A stretch of 64,000 nucleotides of DNA from Lepidostoma basale (Eukaryota > Arthropoda > Insecta > Trichoptera > Lepidostomatidae), in contig JAHDVF020000495.1 of the NCBI GenBank assembly GCA_022606425.2, positions 794,838 to 858,837 of the forward strand. Reading direction: 5' to 3'. Of this stretch, positions 20,094 through 30,309 are shown piece by piece. The notes beneath the pieces are model-generated. The model saw only the letters and a list, made by a program, of their open reading frames with translations, made no database searches and had not been told where the DNA came from. Position numbers and translations under genes: made by a program. Within the stretch, counting starts at the first letter, position 1, and every line of letters begins with the position of its first letter.

Positions 20094-20210
20094 CCCACCT
20101 ACCTCTATTGGGCTACATTGTAAGCTTATAGCACGTGGAAACCACTCAATTGTCAACTGGTCAAACTAATAATTCGATGAAATCGGTTTTATGAAAAAAT
20201 AGAATTAAAA

Positions 20211-20615
20211 TAAACTAACTAACTAACTAACCATCACGCCGTCTACCCAAAGGGGTAGGCAGAAAGAATGGACTGCCACACTTTTCTTTCCTGACATATT
20301 TCTCTCGCTTCCCCAACATTCATACATTGTGTCATGCACGCGCGTCGATTTCTCTGACTCCTCACATGGCCGACATACAATATTTGATTTATTCGATGGT
20401 GCCACGTTTTCCTCGGTCTTTCTCTATTTCTGGTTCCATTTACATCGTTAACATATAATTTTTTTACCATTCTTTCTTCATTCGTTCTTTCCCTATGTCC
20501 AAAACATCTTAATGATCCTTTCATTATTTTCAAAACACCATCATTCGCAACGCATTCACTTCTGATATTTTCATTCGACACTCTATCATACACAGAGTAT
20601 CACACATTCGTCTAA
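20211..20615 (-). mobile_element. LINE-A copy, GTTA tail
   Basis: A 116-codon minus-strand frame from Met-Tyr-Asp-Arg-Val-Ser-Asn to Ala-Tyr-Pro-Phe-Gly is open. It is one of the better preserved tails. Confidence 0.8.
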
Positions 20616-20844
20616 GAGATCTTATTAAAATAATATTTACAATAAAACTTGTAGAATAAATCGAGTTATTTACTCTTAATGACAAAGATATAACGAACTA
20701 AAAAAATATGAATAAAACTAGAAAATTAGTATAATTAAATGGAGATCGAGAAAAGTATGTCAGGAAAGAAAAATGATTTATTCATTAAAAAAAAAATATG
20801 TATAAAATACACAAATTAGACATAATAAACGAAGAACACTTTTT

Positions 20845-21145
20845 GACACAAAACTTTCTTAACCATTCTTTCTCCATCCATGCGTTCCATATGTCCGAAC
20901 TTGCAATATATTTTTTATGAACACTGCCTCACCGACACAGAAAATGTCCAAATCCGAGACGATTCGATTCAACGTCCGAATTGCTCTTCTTTCTGGCATC
21001 ACCAAAGGCAGATTGGTTCTGCGTGACGGAGCAAAGAACAATCGATGTCGGTGCTGTCGCAGTTTATTATCAGGAACAAAATACCTATTTGCTCCAGAAC
21101 ATAGGGGTTCTCAATTGAGCCCCGAATCAGCTTGAAAAAATGCGT
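20845..21145. mobile_element. LINE-A scrap and Jockey-like tail
   Basis: 20845-20900 (minus) is a LINE-A internal scrap. 20915-21043 (minus) encodes Arg-Thr-Asn-Leu-Pro-Leu-Val-Met-Pro, then Ala-Ile-Arg-Thr-Leu-Asn, a Jockey-like C-terminus. 21070-21140 repeats 16969-17060. Confidence 0.5.
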
Positions 21146-21311
21146 TGCCATTAATCCTTCCCTCCTCAGAAATGCCGACAGACAACTAAAAATATATGGA
21201 TTTTAAACAATGTTATGTAATAAAACTTCATATTGAATAATTAATAGGTACTAATAAAAAAGGTGGTTTTGCTAAAGGTTTTATGACATCGACTTTTTTT
21301 TATATTATAGC

Positions 21312-21358
21312 TTTTCATAATGTCTTAGTAAGGCAAAACATGTCATTCCCAGAAACTT
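21312..21358 (+). ncRNA. hammerhead-like motif, family HH6, decayed
   Basis: CATAATGTCTTAGTAAGGC is followed by AAAACATGTCATTCCC. G12 is mutated. Confidence 0.4.
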
Positions 21359-21514
21359 CTATATAGGGAATATGATGGAATAATGAAGAAATACCAAGAG
21401 TTGGGGGGAATGAAATAGAGTGAAGATTATTGCGATTAGTGCAACAAATATTATTTGATTAAAAGATTCTTATTATTAGATGTTTATGGTATATCTCAGT
21501 TCTTTTGCAGTGAT

Positions 21515-21687
21515 AAAGACCGAGAAAAACGTGGTTCAAATCGCAAGGAGTCGGAGAAATCGACGTGCTTGCATGACACTATCTATGAATCTTGGGGAAG
21601 CGAGAGAAGTTTGTCAAGAAAGAACAGTGTAGCGGTCCATTCATACTGCTTACCCCTTCGAGGAAATGGCGTGATAGTTAATTAGTT
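21515..21687 (+). mobile_element. LINE-A 3' end
   Basis: GACCGAGAAAAACGTGG jumps over a deletion to CGCAAGGAGTCGGAGAAATC. It ends GGCGTGATAGTTAATTAG. Confidence 0.7.
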
Positions 21688-21689
21688 AA

Positions 21690-21912
21690 TTTTATTTATT
21701 GTTTCTTTAAAAATGATGTAAAACTCCCTATTAAATAATTAATACGAATGAAAACGTCAGTTTCCTAGAACTTTTATTATATTTTATGGGAATGACGCGT
21801 TTCGCCCTTTTCAGGTATTATATAATGCCTTAGAATGGCGAAACGTGTCATTCCCATAAAATATAACAAAACTTCTAGAATACTGATGTTTTCACTCGTA
21901 TTATTTAGTTAT
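21690..21912. repeat. HH6 foldback element
   Basis: A near-complete inverted pair: AATACGAATGAAAACGTC to GGGAATGACGCGTTTCGCC on the left, and GGCGAAACGTGTCATTCCC to ACTGATGTTTTCACTCG on the right. The two ribozyme-like motifs face each other across about 30 bp. Confidence 0.55.
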
Positions 21913-22459
21913 TTTTTGTATGTCGTTTTGACTGATTTAACGAATTACGTATGTAATTTTTAAACAATATCACATTCTCGCACTTAACCTTTATAATCGA
22001 AGATAAAAACACTGCCATCTTTGATTCAGACTTCAATTCATTTTAGATATATAATTTTTTTCGGTTACTTAAATCGTATATAGAAATAACTGTTTAAAAT
22101 TTAAAGTTAAAAAAGCATTTTCTTTGATTTTTTTCCCGGTGCACCTACTATTTTAACGGGTAAAAGCTCGTTTTAGTAAAAGATAAATCCGCGAGATGTC
22201 TCTGGAGACAGTTTAAAATTTTAAATTCAGAGCTTCGAACGGAGCATTTCAACCGAACTTTCAGACACTTTGAAGAAATTTTAAAGTTGGAATTTTCGTC
22301 ACGTTTTTTTTATCGCGTTTGTGATTTTTTTTACTTATTATATTCCTCTTTTAGATATATATCGATAACAATAGTTGGGTATCAGATTTGGATCTATATT
22401 ATAATTGGAACGTGTATTTAAAATTTGAGAAAAATCAACTATTTGTGTTTAAAAAAAAA
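21913..22459. other. AT-rich spacer
   Basis: No supported feature. Confidence 0.35.
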
Positions 22460-22628
22460 AACTAACTAACCATCAAGCCGTCTCCCCGAAATGGTATGCG
22501 GTAAGAATGGACTGCCACACTCTTTTCCTGACAAACATCTCTCTTTTCCTTAATATTCATACATAATTTCATACACGCACGTAAATTTTTCCGACTCCTC
22601 ACGCGACCGAAATTTTAATATATGATTT
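22460..22628 (-). mobile_element. LINE-A 3' end, decayed
   Basis: AACTAACTAACCATCAAGCC then the reversed coding tail down to a degraded Asp-Gln-Ile-Asn region. Confidence 0.65.
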
Positions 22629-22632
22629 ATTT

Positions 22633-22705
22633 GTTAAAAGTTGGCGAAACATGTCATTTCTATAAAATATGATATAACTTTTAGAAAACAGATGTTTTCA
22701 TACGT
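22633..22705 (+). ncRNA. hammerhead 3' half with HH6 tail
   Basis: TTGGCGAAACATGTCATTTC keeps GAAAC, the ACATGT palindrome and C17. The core box and 5' strand of helix II are missing. The tail AAAACAGATGTTTTCATACG follows. Confidence 0.4.
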
Positions 22706-22744
22706 ATGAATAATCTATAGCATATAATTAATAACACAGTAATG

Positions 22745-23090
22745 ACCAAATAAGTTTTGAGGACTTCCGAAATGAAGACACTGAGGACGATAGCAGGCAA
22801 GACACTGATAGATCGCGTGAAGAACACCAGAATAAGAGAGATATGTGAGGTTGAGGATATTATAAGATGGAGCAGACAGCGAAAAAGGGACTGGTACGGG
22901 CATGTTCCAAGAATGGACACCAGACTCCCTTATATTGCACTACATAATCAGCCTCGTGGGACTCGTCCTCGTGGAAGACCTCCTAAAAGATGGAAGGACA
23001 GCTGGGAATCTACCTCACAGGAGGAGCAACATTCTGGAGAACAGACCACATAGGTCTACAACAAGGAAGAAGAAGAAGAAGAAGATATAA
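22745..23090 (+). mobile_element. LINE-B 3' end, best copy
   Basis: A 98-codon frame encodes Arg-Thr-Ile-Ala-Gly-Lys-Thr, Ile-Arg-Glu-Ile-Cys-Glu-Val-Glu-Asp-Ile-Ile-Arg-Trp, Gly-Arg-Pro-Pro-Lys-Arg-Trp-Lys-Asp-Ser-Trp and then stops. A (GAA)n tail ends at 23088. It is an RTE-like C-terminus, 5'-truncated at the start of the tail domain. Confidence 0.75.
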
Positions 23091-23091
23091 T

Positions 23092-23240
23092 TAATACGAA
23101 TGAAAACGCCTCTTAAGTGTGAAATTTATTTAATTTTATTGGAGTGACATGTTTTTTCTTGCTAATACATTATCAAATAATACCCTTGGATAAGGCCTTA
23201 GCAAGGCAAAACATATAATTGTCATAAATCATTATAATTT
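23092..23240. repeat. HH6 inverted pair, decayed
   Basis: Left: AATACGAATGAAAACGCC to GAGTGACATGTTTTTTC. Right: AAGGCCTTAGCAAGGCAAAA. Both motifs have lost the GAAAC box. Confidence 0.4.
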
Positions 23241-23329
23241 TTTTAGCAAACATATCTTTTAATTTATATAAATTACTTTAGTTTATGATTAAACATGAAT
23301 ATTATTTTAGAACGCGAAACCGGTTAGTA

Positions 23330-23660
23330 TAGAATAAATAGTTTTTTTTTTCACTTTTTCTTTTTTTAAATACTTTGTATTTACAACACTTATATTAAAA
23401 AAATAATTACATAGACATGTTTCGGACAACCAGTCCATCTTCAGTGATACATACTATAAAGATACATTTTTAAAATATTATAAAATTGTTTACATGATCT
23501 GACAGATGTTATAAAGATTTATTCTGTTCGAAATATTATGTCTATGTAATTTTATTTTTTTAATATAAGTGTTGTATTTACAAAGTATATAAAATGAAAA
23601 AGTGAAATGAAGCATCACAACAACACAAAGTATGGCGTATATAGAAGAAATATAATTGTT
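23330..23660. repeat. foldback repeat carrying HH5 motifs
   Basis: Left arm AAATACTTTGTATTTACAAC mirrors right arm GTTGTATTTACAAAGTATAT. It has the same plan and distal sequence as 10440-10800. The minus-strand motif is intact; the plus-strand one (about 23520-23552, TCGAAATATTATGTC) is decayed. Confidence 0.55.
23418..23458 (-). ncRNA. hammerhead ribozyme-like motif, best HH5 copy
   Basis: The reverse complement reads CA-CTGAAGA-T-GGACTGGTTGTCC, then GAAACATGTC and TATGTAATT. The core box (CUGANGA with N7 = A), the four-pair helix II, GAAAC, the self-complementary ACAUGU and the cleavage C are all consensus. One extra U separates A9 from helix II. With so short a helix III, cleavage would most likely need a dimer. 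Confidence 0.6.
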
Positions 23661-23689
23661 TTTGTTTATGTGTGTTCATAAACATAATC

Positions 23690-23785
23690 TCTTCTTCCGA
23701 TGGCGCTACAGCCCATAGCCCAAGCCTTGGCTTCCGTCAACTATCGTCTGCAGCAGTCCCTGTCCTCAGCAGTCGTCTTCCAGTT
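23690..23785 (-). mobile_element. LINE-E 3' end
   Basis: The minus strand ends GGCTATGGGCTGTAGCGCCA then TCGGAAGAAGAGA, the terminus also seen at 44340-44360. Confidence 0.5.
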
Positions 23786-23984
23786 CGGCTTAAATATCGG
23801 TAGCAATGAGAAGTATGCTTTGTTGGCCCCTGTGATCCTTTTTATTACTTCTGCTGGGTCTTCATTGTTTTCTAGACGGGAATCAAAGTACCTAAATTGT
23901 TAACCACTTCGAAAGACTAGTTGTTTTTAAATTGGATTCTATCTATTACTCTATGTGACAAGTTTCTGCTCTGGTAAAGAAATT

Positions 23985-24560
23985 TCTGTTGAACCTGATA
24001 AGGGGTTGATTCAATTAGGTAGAAACAATTTCGAGAAAGAAGCCGACCGAATAATTCAGTTGGGTTGGGCCTTTGGAAAATTACGACAAGTTCACCTCAA
24101 AAAACCTCAATGTCTCAAGACGTCTTCAACCAGTGCGTCTTGCCAGTCATGACGTACGGAGCCGAGACGTGGACACTGACGAAAGGTCTAGTCTACAGAT
24201 TCCAGATCGCCCAACGCGCCATGGAAAGAGCCATGCTTGGAATAACCTTGAGTGACAGATTTAGAAATGAATTTATTCGTCAAACCAAGGTGACTGAGGT
24301 GGCTCTGAGGATGGACGAGCTGAAGTGGCAATGGGCTGGCCATATCTGTCGGAGAACCGACGGCCGATGGGGGAAACGTGTTCTGGAGTGGAGACCGCGT
24401 ACAGGATTCCGCAGAGTTGGACGTCCCCCTGCCCGTTGGACCAACGATCTGAAGAGGATTGCTGGACCTGGATGGATTGGAGCGGCAATGGATAGGGGGC
24501 GTGGCGTGCTTTGGGAGAGGCCTACATCCAGCAGTGGATGACAGACGGCTGATGATGATG
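23985..24560 (+). mobile_element. LINE-C 3' end, long copy
   Basis: Two overlapping frames cover Asn-Asn-Phe-Glu-Lys-Glu...Ile-Gln-Leu-Gly-Trp-Ala, Leu-Pro-Val-Met-Thr-Tyr-Gly-Ala-Glu-Thr-Trp, Ala-Met-Glu-Arg-Ala-Met-Leu-Gly, Trp-Ala-Gly-His-Ile and Arg-Val-Gly-Arg-Pro-Pro-Ala-Arg-Trp. One frameshift lies near 24070-24120. The frame ends just before a (GAT)n tail. This is the usual RTE-like endonuclease/reverse transcriptase C-terminus; the polymerase core itself is absent. Confidence 0.75.
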
Positions 24561-24959
24561 ATGTGATAAGGGGTTAAAACGGATAGTTTTGGATCCATCT
24601 TTTTTTCACATATTGGCCTATTGCATTGGGATACAAATATTTAGTAAAACACTAAATGACGTGCATATTCTTTCGCTTATTGATAAAATCAGCTGTCACT
24701 AGTTGGCCCCATTTTGGTTATAAGCGCGTCTGAGGTTAAGCGACTTCTTTCATATAAAACCCCCCGAGATCAGTCTCATGTTAACCCTTCGATCGACCCT
24801 CAGTACCAATATTCCGTAAAAGAATAAATGAAATAGTGCAGATAATATTTTAAATAATCAAATATTTTATAAATTAGTCTTGTTCTTCTTGTTGTTCCTC
24901 TCCTATCGGAAGTTAGACAACATCATGCCTATTCCTACTCTTGATACACCAGCTACAGG
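24561..24959. other. unassigned spacer
   Basis: Low-copy AT-rich sequence, no feature supported. Confidence 0.3.
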
Positions 24960-25440
24960 GATATTTTTTCTTCTTCTTTCGGTGCCGTGTCAAGTCTCTC
25001 CAACGTTGGCGATCACTACACCAAAGGCATCTCTATCCTGTGCCACTTGGAACAGGTTCTGAACTCTTGTTATTCCTGTCCACTCTTTGATGTTCCGCAG
25101 CCAGGACAGCTACCTTCTACCAACTCCCCGGCGTCCATCCACTTTACTCATTAATATCAGTCGAAGGAAGTGGTAATTTTCTTCCCTTAGCACATGACCC
25201 AAATATGAGACCTTTCTAATTTTCACACTCGACAACAGCTCTCTATTGGCTCTGGCTCTCTGTAGTACGTCTGCATTACTGACCCTATCGGTCCACGGTA
25301 TACGAAGCGGTATTCTGCAATATCTCCACATCTCGAACGCTTCCAACCGGTTCATTACATTAACTTTCAGAGTCCAGGTTTCGCAGCCGTATAGTATAAC
25401 AGACCATATATATAAACATACAATATTTTTTTGTATGTTT
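24960..25440 (-). mobile_element. LINE-D 3' end
   Basis: The minus strand encodes Leu-Tyr-Gly-Cys-Glu-Thr-Trp-Thr-Leu, then Tyr-Leu-Gly-His-Val-Leu-Arg and Gly-Arg-Arg-Gly-Val-Gly-Arg-Arg. A frameshift precedes Trp-Leu-Arg-Asn-Ile-...-Glu-Trp-Thr. The (GAA)n-type tail is at 24968-24980. RTE-like, 5'-truncated. Confidence 0.7.
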
Positions 25441-25799
25441 ATATATATTTTATAAACATACAATATTTTATTGTACTCCCATGAGTAGATTACTCATTAT
25501 GAGACAAAGTAATGATATATAATATACCTATATCGGAGATTAGTTAAAAATATATACTTAAAACTAAAACGCCTAACAACATTTCATTGTTTGATTATCC
25601 TCTTATGAATATGTAACAGAGAGGAAAAAAATCTGCTTTTGAGAGACACGAAAAACCCATTGTCAAAGCGAATTGAATTAATTTTAATAACAATATCACA
25701 AGAAAAGCATAATTTTAAACATGTATATTTTACATGATTGCAGAAGGTATGAAGTATGATAACAATACATGTTGAATACATGTTAAGAAAGTTAACCAT
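25441..25799. other. unassigned AT-rich spacer
   Basis: Contains a short direct repeat of ATAAACATACAATATTTT (near 25412 and 25453). No coding signal. Confidence 0.3.
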
Positions 25800-26393
25800 C
25801 TAACTAACTAACTAACCATCACGCCGTCTCCCCGAAGGGGCAGGCAGAAAGAATGGACTGCCACACTATTCTATCAGGATTTATTTCTCTCGCTTCCGGG
25901 AACATTCATACACCGTTTCATGCACGCGCGTCGATTTCTCGGACTCCTCACATGCCGACATTCAATATTTGATTTATTTGATCGTGCCATGTTTTCCTCG
26001 ATCTTCCTCTATTTCTGGTTCCATTTACATCGTTAACATATAATTTTTTTTAACATTCTTTCTTTCTATATATCTCGTATATTCAAACCATCTTAATTCA
26101 CTTCGCACCGGATTCACTCCTAATATTTTCATTTGACACTCTATCATACACAGAGTATCCTCACATTCGTCTAAGAGATCTCATTTCTACTGCATTTATT
26201 CTACTTTCATCCTTCTTTTGCCAGTTCCATGCTTCGCTTCCATACATAAGGGTCGGTAGAAGAACACCATTTTGCACTGTCATTCTAGCTTTTTGGATAG
26301 GTTTTTGTTTGCGATGACAACTTTAAGTGCACCATTCACTTTGTTGTCTGCCCCAACCCTTCTCTCAATATCCCTCTCCACTTGCCCATCTCT
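25800..26393 (-). mobile_element. LINE-A, long copy
   Basis: From the GTTA tail (TAACTAACTAACTAACC) back through the whole C-terminal domain to Val-Glu-Arg-Asp-Ile-Glu-Arg-Arg-Val-Gly and a trailing Phe-Thr-Arg segment. Multiple frameshifts. Confidence 0.8.
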
Positions 26394-26461
26394 TGTAAAC
26401 ACACGTCTTAAACATGTGGAATATGTTAAACATTATTGAATATGAAATATGGAGTGGCTGA

Positions 26462-26640
26462 CATCTAACTATCTCGCCGGTTGAGGGTTGCCCCCGCGGG
26501 GGGGGGGCGCCTCAGCGGGTCGCTAATGCGGTGTTACAGCTCTGAATGGCGAGATTTATTATAATCGGAACACGCCGCTCAAGATGGATATTGTTATTGA
26601 GGGGCCCTCGTGTGTGGTGCATTAACACCGCGCCAGTGTG
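26462..26640. other. GC-rich low-copy segment
   Basis: Includes TTGCCCCCGCGGGG and a run of about ten G, then GGTCGCTAATGCGGTG and CGGAACACGCCGCTC. No frame or splice signal I can defend. It stands out sharply from its AT-rich surroundings. Confidence 0.25.
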
Positions 26641-27059
26641 TGGCTCGCTATTGTATTCCGACATTATTAAAATGTTAAGAAAATTATTTTACTTCTTAAT
26701 TTCAAACAATGTTTAATATACTTTTGTATAAAGCACTTAATTTTTGGTGTAGCATTATTAAAAATATTTTAAAAACACTTTCATATAGGTAACATAAATA
26801 AATATTTTGTTTATACACCACTTAACCAGCCAAAAATAAGTATAATATATGTTTTTAAAATAATCTGCACGCCAAACGCATTCTTAATTGTTTTTAATTG
26901 TCGTTCTTTTGGAACTCATTAATTAAAATAATTACAATGTAAGATGTTTCCGTCTGGTATTTTCTAATGTGGACAGACAGTTCTTGTTTTGCGTTCTTCA
27001 ACAAAAACTCTAAAATATTCGAGTCTAATAACATAGATTCTAAACCTGCGAAAAAAAAA
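26641..27059. other. AT-rich spacer
   Basis: No supported feature. Confidence 0.3.
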
Positions 27060-27460
27060 ATATAAAAACATTGGTGTGGAGTGTTTTACTGTACGGCTGT
27101 GAGACTTGGTGCCTAAGAAGGAAAGATAAAGCAAAAGGTTTTGAGGCATTTGAGATCTGGATCTACCGACAAATTGCCCTTGTTTCATGGAGGGGCCACG
27201 TTACAAATGAGGAGGTTCTCAGCAGAGTTGAAGATAATGAGCACATGTTGAACACCATAGCGGAGAGACGCGTGAGATGGATTGGACATGTATTAGGACA
27301 CGAATGTTTCAGAGGACGACCTCGTCAGGAGTACCTAGACCAGATTTACCGAGATATGGGCTGCACCTCTTATGCGGAGTTGAAGAGAGTTGCCGAGGAC
27401 CGAGCGGAGTGGAAAAGGAGATGCGTGGCCTTGCTCCAGAACAATCATTAGATTGAGACC
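27060..27460 (+). mobile_element. LINE-F 3' end, nearly open
   Basis: A 126-codon frame encodes Val-Leu-Leu-Tyr-Gly-Cys-Glu-Thr-Trp, Phe-Glu-Ile-Trp-Ile-Tyr, Arg-Val-Arg-Trp-Ile-Gly-His-Val-Leu, Arg-Gly-Arg-Pro-Arg-Gln and a stop after Leu-Gln-Asn-Asn-His. A short in-frame deletion shortens the middle. It is an RTE-like tail, seen once in this window. Confidence 0.7.
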
Positions 27461-27518
27461 GGAGAAGAAGTGAATACCTGTTATACCTTCTAACAAGTGA
27501 AAGTCAAGAAATTGACTT

Positions 27519-27718
27519 CAGGGTGGGATTTTGCAGGCTAGTAATACCCCCTAAAAGTTGTCCATAGTCAAAGTACAAAAGCGCAATAGCGAGCCAATAA
27601 TATAAGCAATTGAAGGCTTTTTTTAGAAATTGGTTGTCTATTGTGCTTTCTTACTTTGACTATGGACGACTCTTAGGTCCATAGTCAAAGTACTAAAATC
27701 CTGCAAAACCCCACTCTG
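27519..27718. mobile_element. hAT-like MITE candidate
   Basis: Termini CAGGGTGGGATTTTGCAGG and, inverted, CAGAGTGGGGTTTTGCAGG bracket 200 bp. They have the CAGNG start usual for hAT elements. GTCCATAGTCAAAGTAC recurs inside in both orientations. I see no matching 8-bp target duplication, so it is old or recombined. Confidence 0.45.
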
Positions 27719-28085
27719 TATTTTTTCTCACGAGGTATGTAAACTTGGGATCGGTTAAAAGGTTATAGAAAAAAATGCATTAAAAAATTTATATTGAATT
27801 CAACTGTGCGACAATGGCTAGCTATATACAAAAAATCATTAAAAAAAGGACTTACACCAAGGATTTAATTCAGTGAAATTAGAATTAACTTTACAATCTC
27901 CAATATGAACAGAAAATATCGAACCGAATGTCAAATCGAATCGAATGTCGAACCATCACTAATGCGTTCCTGATATTATGTTGTATGTATATAATATTTG
28001 ACTTGAACTCAACAGATGCATAAACATTTATGTTGTTTGTAATATCTTTTGAGTAAATAAACTGTTTTGATTTGATTTGATTTGA
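27719..28085 (+). mobile_element. spacer and Jockey-like 3' tail
   Basis: 27985-28085 is a non-LTR 3' end with AATAAA-like AGTAAATAAACTG and a (TTTGA)n tail, like that at 560-650. 27719-27984 has no assigned feature. Confidence 0.4.
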
Positions 28086-28292
28086 AAATAGCTCATTATT
28101 ATTAAAAAGAAATTAAATATGGTCGTGTAATGGCTTCAACCCAAGTCCCGCAAATCAGGAGCCAATCGTTCTGTCTCCATGGGATTCTAAGGCGCTTTTA
28201 TAACGTAATTATTAAATTAAAATGGCGTTTTATAAATCATGTAATTCATTTTAATTATTATTTTCGTGGTAGCGAGGGTGGAAGTCTCTCAC

Positions 28293-28473
28293 CTGAAAGA
28301 AGAGCATGAAGGCGACCCACTGGTAGTACTTGGCGGGGCGGCGCCCCTCCTGGCCGGGCTCCCCGGCGCCGCGCACCCCCGGGTAGGCCTCCCCCCGCGG
28401 CTCCGCGCGCCCCTCCACCGTGAACGTGGAGTGGATCCAGCAATACGTGTTCAGCACGTCTTCGGGGATGTCC
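28293..28473 (-). CDS. shakB-like: innexin (shaking-B-like), internal exon 3
   Basis: Innexins form invertebrate gap-junction channels in the plasma membrane. This 181-nt exon is bounded by TTCCGCAG on its 5' side and TTTCAG|GTGAGA on its 3' side. It encodes Asp-Ile-Pro-Glu-Asp-Val-Leu-Asn-Thr-Tyr-Cys-Trp-Ile-His-Ser-Thr-Phe-Thr, the first extracellular loop with its second conserved Cys. It ends in the innexin signature Tyr-Tyr-Gln-Trp-Val-Ala-Phe-...-Leu-Phe-Phe-Gln at the start of the second membrane helix. Its first G completes the split Arg codon from 29935-30068. The loop between is unusually Gly/Arg/Pro-rich and very GC-rich at the DNA level. Other frames here are shadows. The wording fits shaking-B best among innexins, but subtype needs a tree. 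Confidence 0.9.
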
Positions 28474-28685
28474 CTGCGGAATAATGGCGGACATGAACAA
28501 GGATACAGGGGTACTATCGTACAAAAAGGTATTTAATTATGATATTTTTAGATAATCCAGTGTTTTGACTGAAACACTAATGATAACATACACTCCCAAT
28601 ATTTTGAAATATTTCATTGTGAAACACTCTTAATATGCAATCGGGTGTTGTAACGTAATGAAAATATCATATTTTATTTTTTTAA

Positions 28686-29010
28686 TGTATACAAATACTT
28701 GTAGACAAATACTGGATTTTACCCATTACGGGTTAATCATTGTTTAAGAATTAATTGTATCTCAATAGAGACGAAGATGCAAATTATTTGGAGACAGAAT
28801 ATGGTGGTCGAGGAGTTTACGGGACTTATGACCTGTCATTGGTTGGGTTAAGCCATCGCTTTATGTAATACAACATTCCCCATTCCACCCTTCTTACGAC
28901 CACCACGTCTGACAACTATTTTTGGAAGATGTATATATGCTACTATATTGAGAAACACTTCACATATTTTAGTCCAATCTACACTAGCGCCATCTGTTTA
29001 TTTTTTAGGT
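28686..29010 (+). mobile_element. MITE-M in innexin intron 2
   Basis: GTATACAAATACTTGTAGAC, CCCATTACGGG, AATAGAGACGAAGATGC and ACTAGCGCCATCTG appear in family order over about 320 bp. It lies between innexin exons 2 and 3. Confidence 0.65.
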
Positions 29011-29039
29011 GTAAGCATTAAGCAGTAAATCTTTATTAA

Positions 29040-29190
29040 TGCAATGTGAACAACTCAATTGGCACATTACCAGATTACACTCTACACATTACATTACCAG
29101 ACAACGCACGGAGATTACACTCAACATTACACTCAACACATTACCAGACAACGCACATTACACTCAACACATTACCAGACAACGCCTGGA
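29040..29190. repeat. minisatellite
   Basis: About four imperfect units built on CACATTACCAGACAACGC and ATTACACTCAACA, roughly 30 bp each. It lies in the innexin intron. Confidence 0.6.
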
Positions 29191-29397
29191 GAACTTGGAC
29201 CAGTTTTTAAACAATATTTTGTTTTTTTTAATGAATACAAATACTTGTAGAAGACGTATTTATATTTTTACAATTATTTGTATAAATAATTAAAATTCTC
29301 GCTAGAAGATAAACGTTTTTTAAAAAAAAATTACATTATTTACAATGAACTTCTATCATGAAATTTCAAATAACAAAATTATTTTTTTAATGTGCTG

Positions 29398-29445
29398 TAA
29401 CACCTGATGATGCCAAAATGTTGGCAAAATAGCTGTCGCGACAAT
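29398..29445 (+). ncRNA. hammerhead-like motif, family HH4
   Basis: AACAC-CTGATGA-TGCCAA-AATG-TTGGCA, then AAATAGCTGTC and GCGACA. The core box, helix II and GUC are consensus; G12 and C15.2 are mutated. It lies in innexin intron 2, antisense to the gene. Confidence 0.5.
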
Positions 29446-29499
29446 CTCACAAAAATATATTTCGATACGTAAAATAACAGTGTTTCCAATTTAAACATT

Positions 29500-29830
29500 T
29501 AATCTTCTTCTTCTTCAAGTGCTCTGTCGGGTCCCCCCAACGTTGGCGATCACCTCGGCGAACCTGTCCCTGTCCTGCCCCGCTCGGAATAGATCCTCCA
29601 CACTTCGGATGCTGGTCCACTCCCTCACGTTTCGCAGCCAGGACATCTGTCTCCTACCGGGCCCTCGGCGTCCCTCAATTTTCCCCTCCAATATCAGTTG
29701 GAGAAGGTGGTACATTTCCCCACGCATGACCCAGATGTGAAATCTTCCGAACCTTGATAGTTGATAACAGTTCCCTCTCAACTCTAGCTCGCCTCAGGAC
29801 TTCGGTATTGGTAACCATGTCTGTCCAGAG
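29500..29830 (-). mobile_element. LINE-D 3' end
   Basis: An 88-codon minus-strand frame encodes Gly-Arg-Arg-Gly-Pro-Gly-Arg-Arg-Gln-Met-Ser-Trp-Leu-Arg-Asn-Val, then Gln-Asp-Arg-Asp-Arg-Phe, and ends near a (GAA)n tail. It lies in innexin intron 2, in the gene's own orientation. Confidence 0.7.
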
Positions 29831-29934
29831 AATTCAAAGCATTTGGCGATAGAGTCACATTTAATAGTTATTTTATTTTACTTTGGCGATTTTTTATCTA
29901 TTAAAATTTTAATGGTTACTGTAGAAAGGTTTAC

Positions 29935-30068
29935 CTGGTGTGGATACAATCGATGGGGTTGCCAACGTACTGGCGGGTTGTCACGGCCACGGAGAAAGTG
30001 ACCAGCATGGCCGCAGTGGCGCCACAGTGCAGCTTGAACGCCGTTGACTCCGTGCGGACGGGATTTAT
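29935..30068 (-). CDS. shakB-like: innexin (shaking-B-like), internal exon 2
   Basis: This 134-nt exon lies between TGTCCACAG and CACCAG|GTAAAC. It is read in phase 0 from Ile-Asn-Pro-Val-Arg-Thr-Glu-Ser. It encodes the end of the cytoplasmic N-terminus, the first membrane helix (Ala-Ala-Met-Leu-Val-Thr-Phe-Ser-Val-Ala-Val-Thr-Thr) and the innexin signature Arg-Gln-Tyr-Val-Gly-Asn-Pro-Ile-Asp-Cys-Ile-His-Thr. It ends in phase 2. Joined to 28293-28473 it gives Cys-Ile-His-Thr-Arg-Asp-Ile-Pro-Glu-Asp-Val, the order known in shaking-B. Its 5' phase accepts either 14-codon first exon upstream. The longer ORF drawn over it runs into intron sequence. Confidence 0.9.
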
Positions 30069-30099
30069 CTGTGGACAATTTAAACAATCTAATAACTTA

Positions 30100-30290
30100 A
30101 ATGATATATCATAGGTAACCATCAGAGATAGGATACTCAACGAAGAGATTCGCAGATCCTTTAAAATTGATGACATGGTGAGATGGAGTAGGTAGAGAAG
30201 ACGATTCTGGAGCGAATACATCGAGAGGATGAACTCTCAAAAGTCAGCTCTCAAAATTTGGCACAAAGTATTGTAACTGCTGTAGGAATG
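30100..30290 (+). mobile_element. LINE-B-like fragment in innexin intron 1
   Basis: The plus strand encodes Ile-Arg-Asp-Arg-Ile-Leu-Asn-Glu-Glu-Ile-Arg-Arg, then Met-Val-Arg-Trp-Ser-Arg, with a stop between this and Arg-Arg-Phe-Trp-Ser. RTE-like. Confidence 0.55.
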
Positions 30291-30309
30291 AGATCACATT
30301 GTCTTAGTA

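Noticed and set aside
24188..24598. 136-residue minus-strand ORF and other long ORFs antisense to LINE tails (44128, 46171, 52690, 63421)
   Set aside because: The opposite strand carries recognisable retrotransposon coding sequence in each case.
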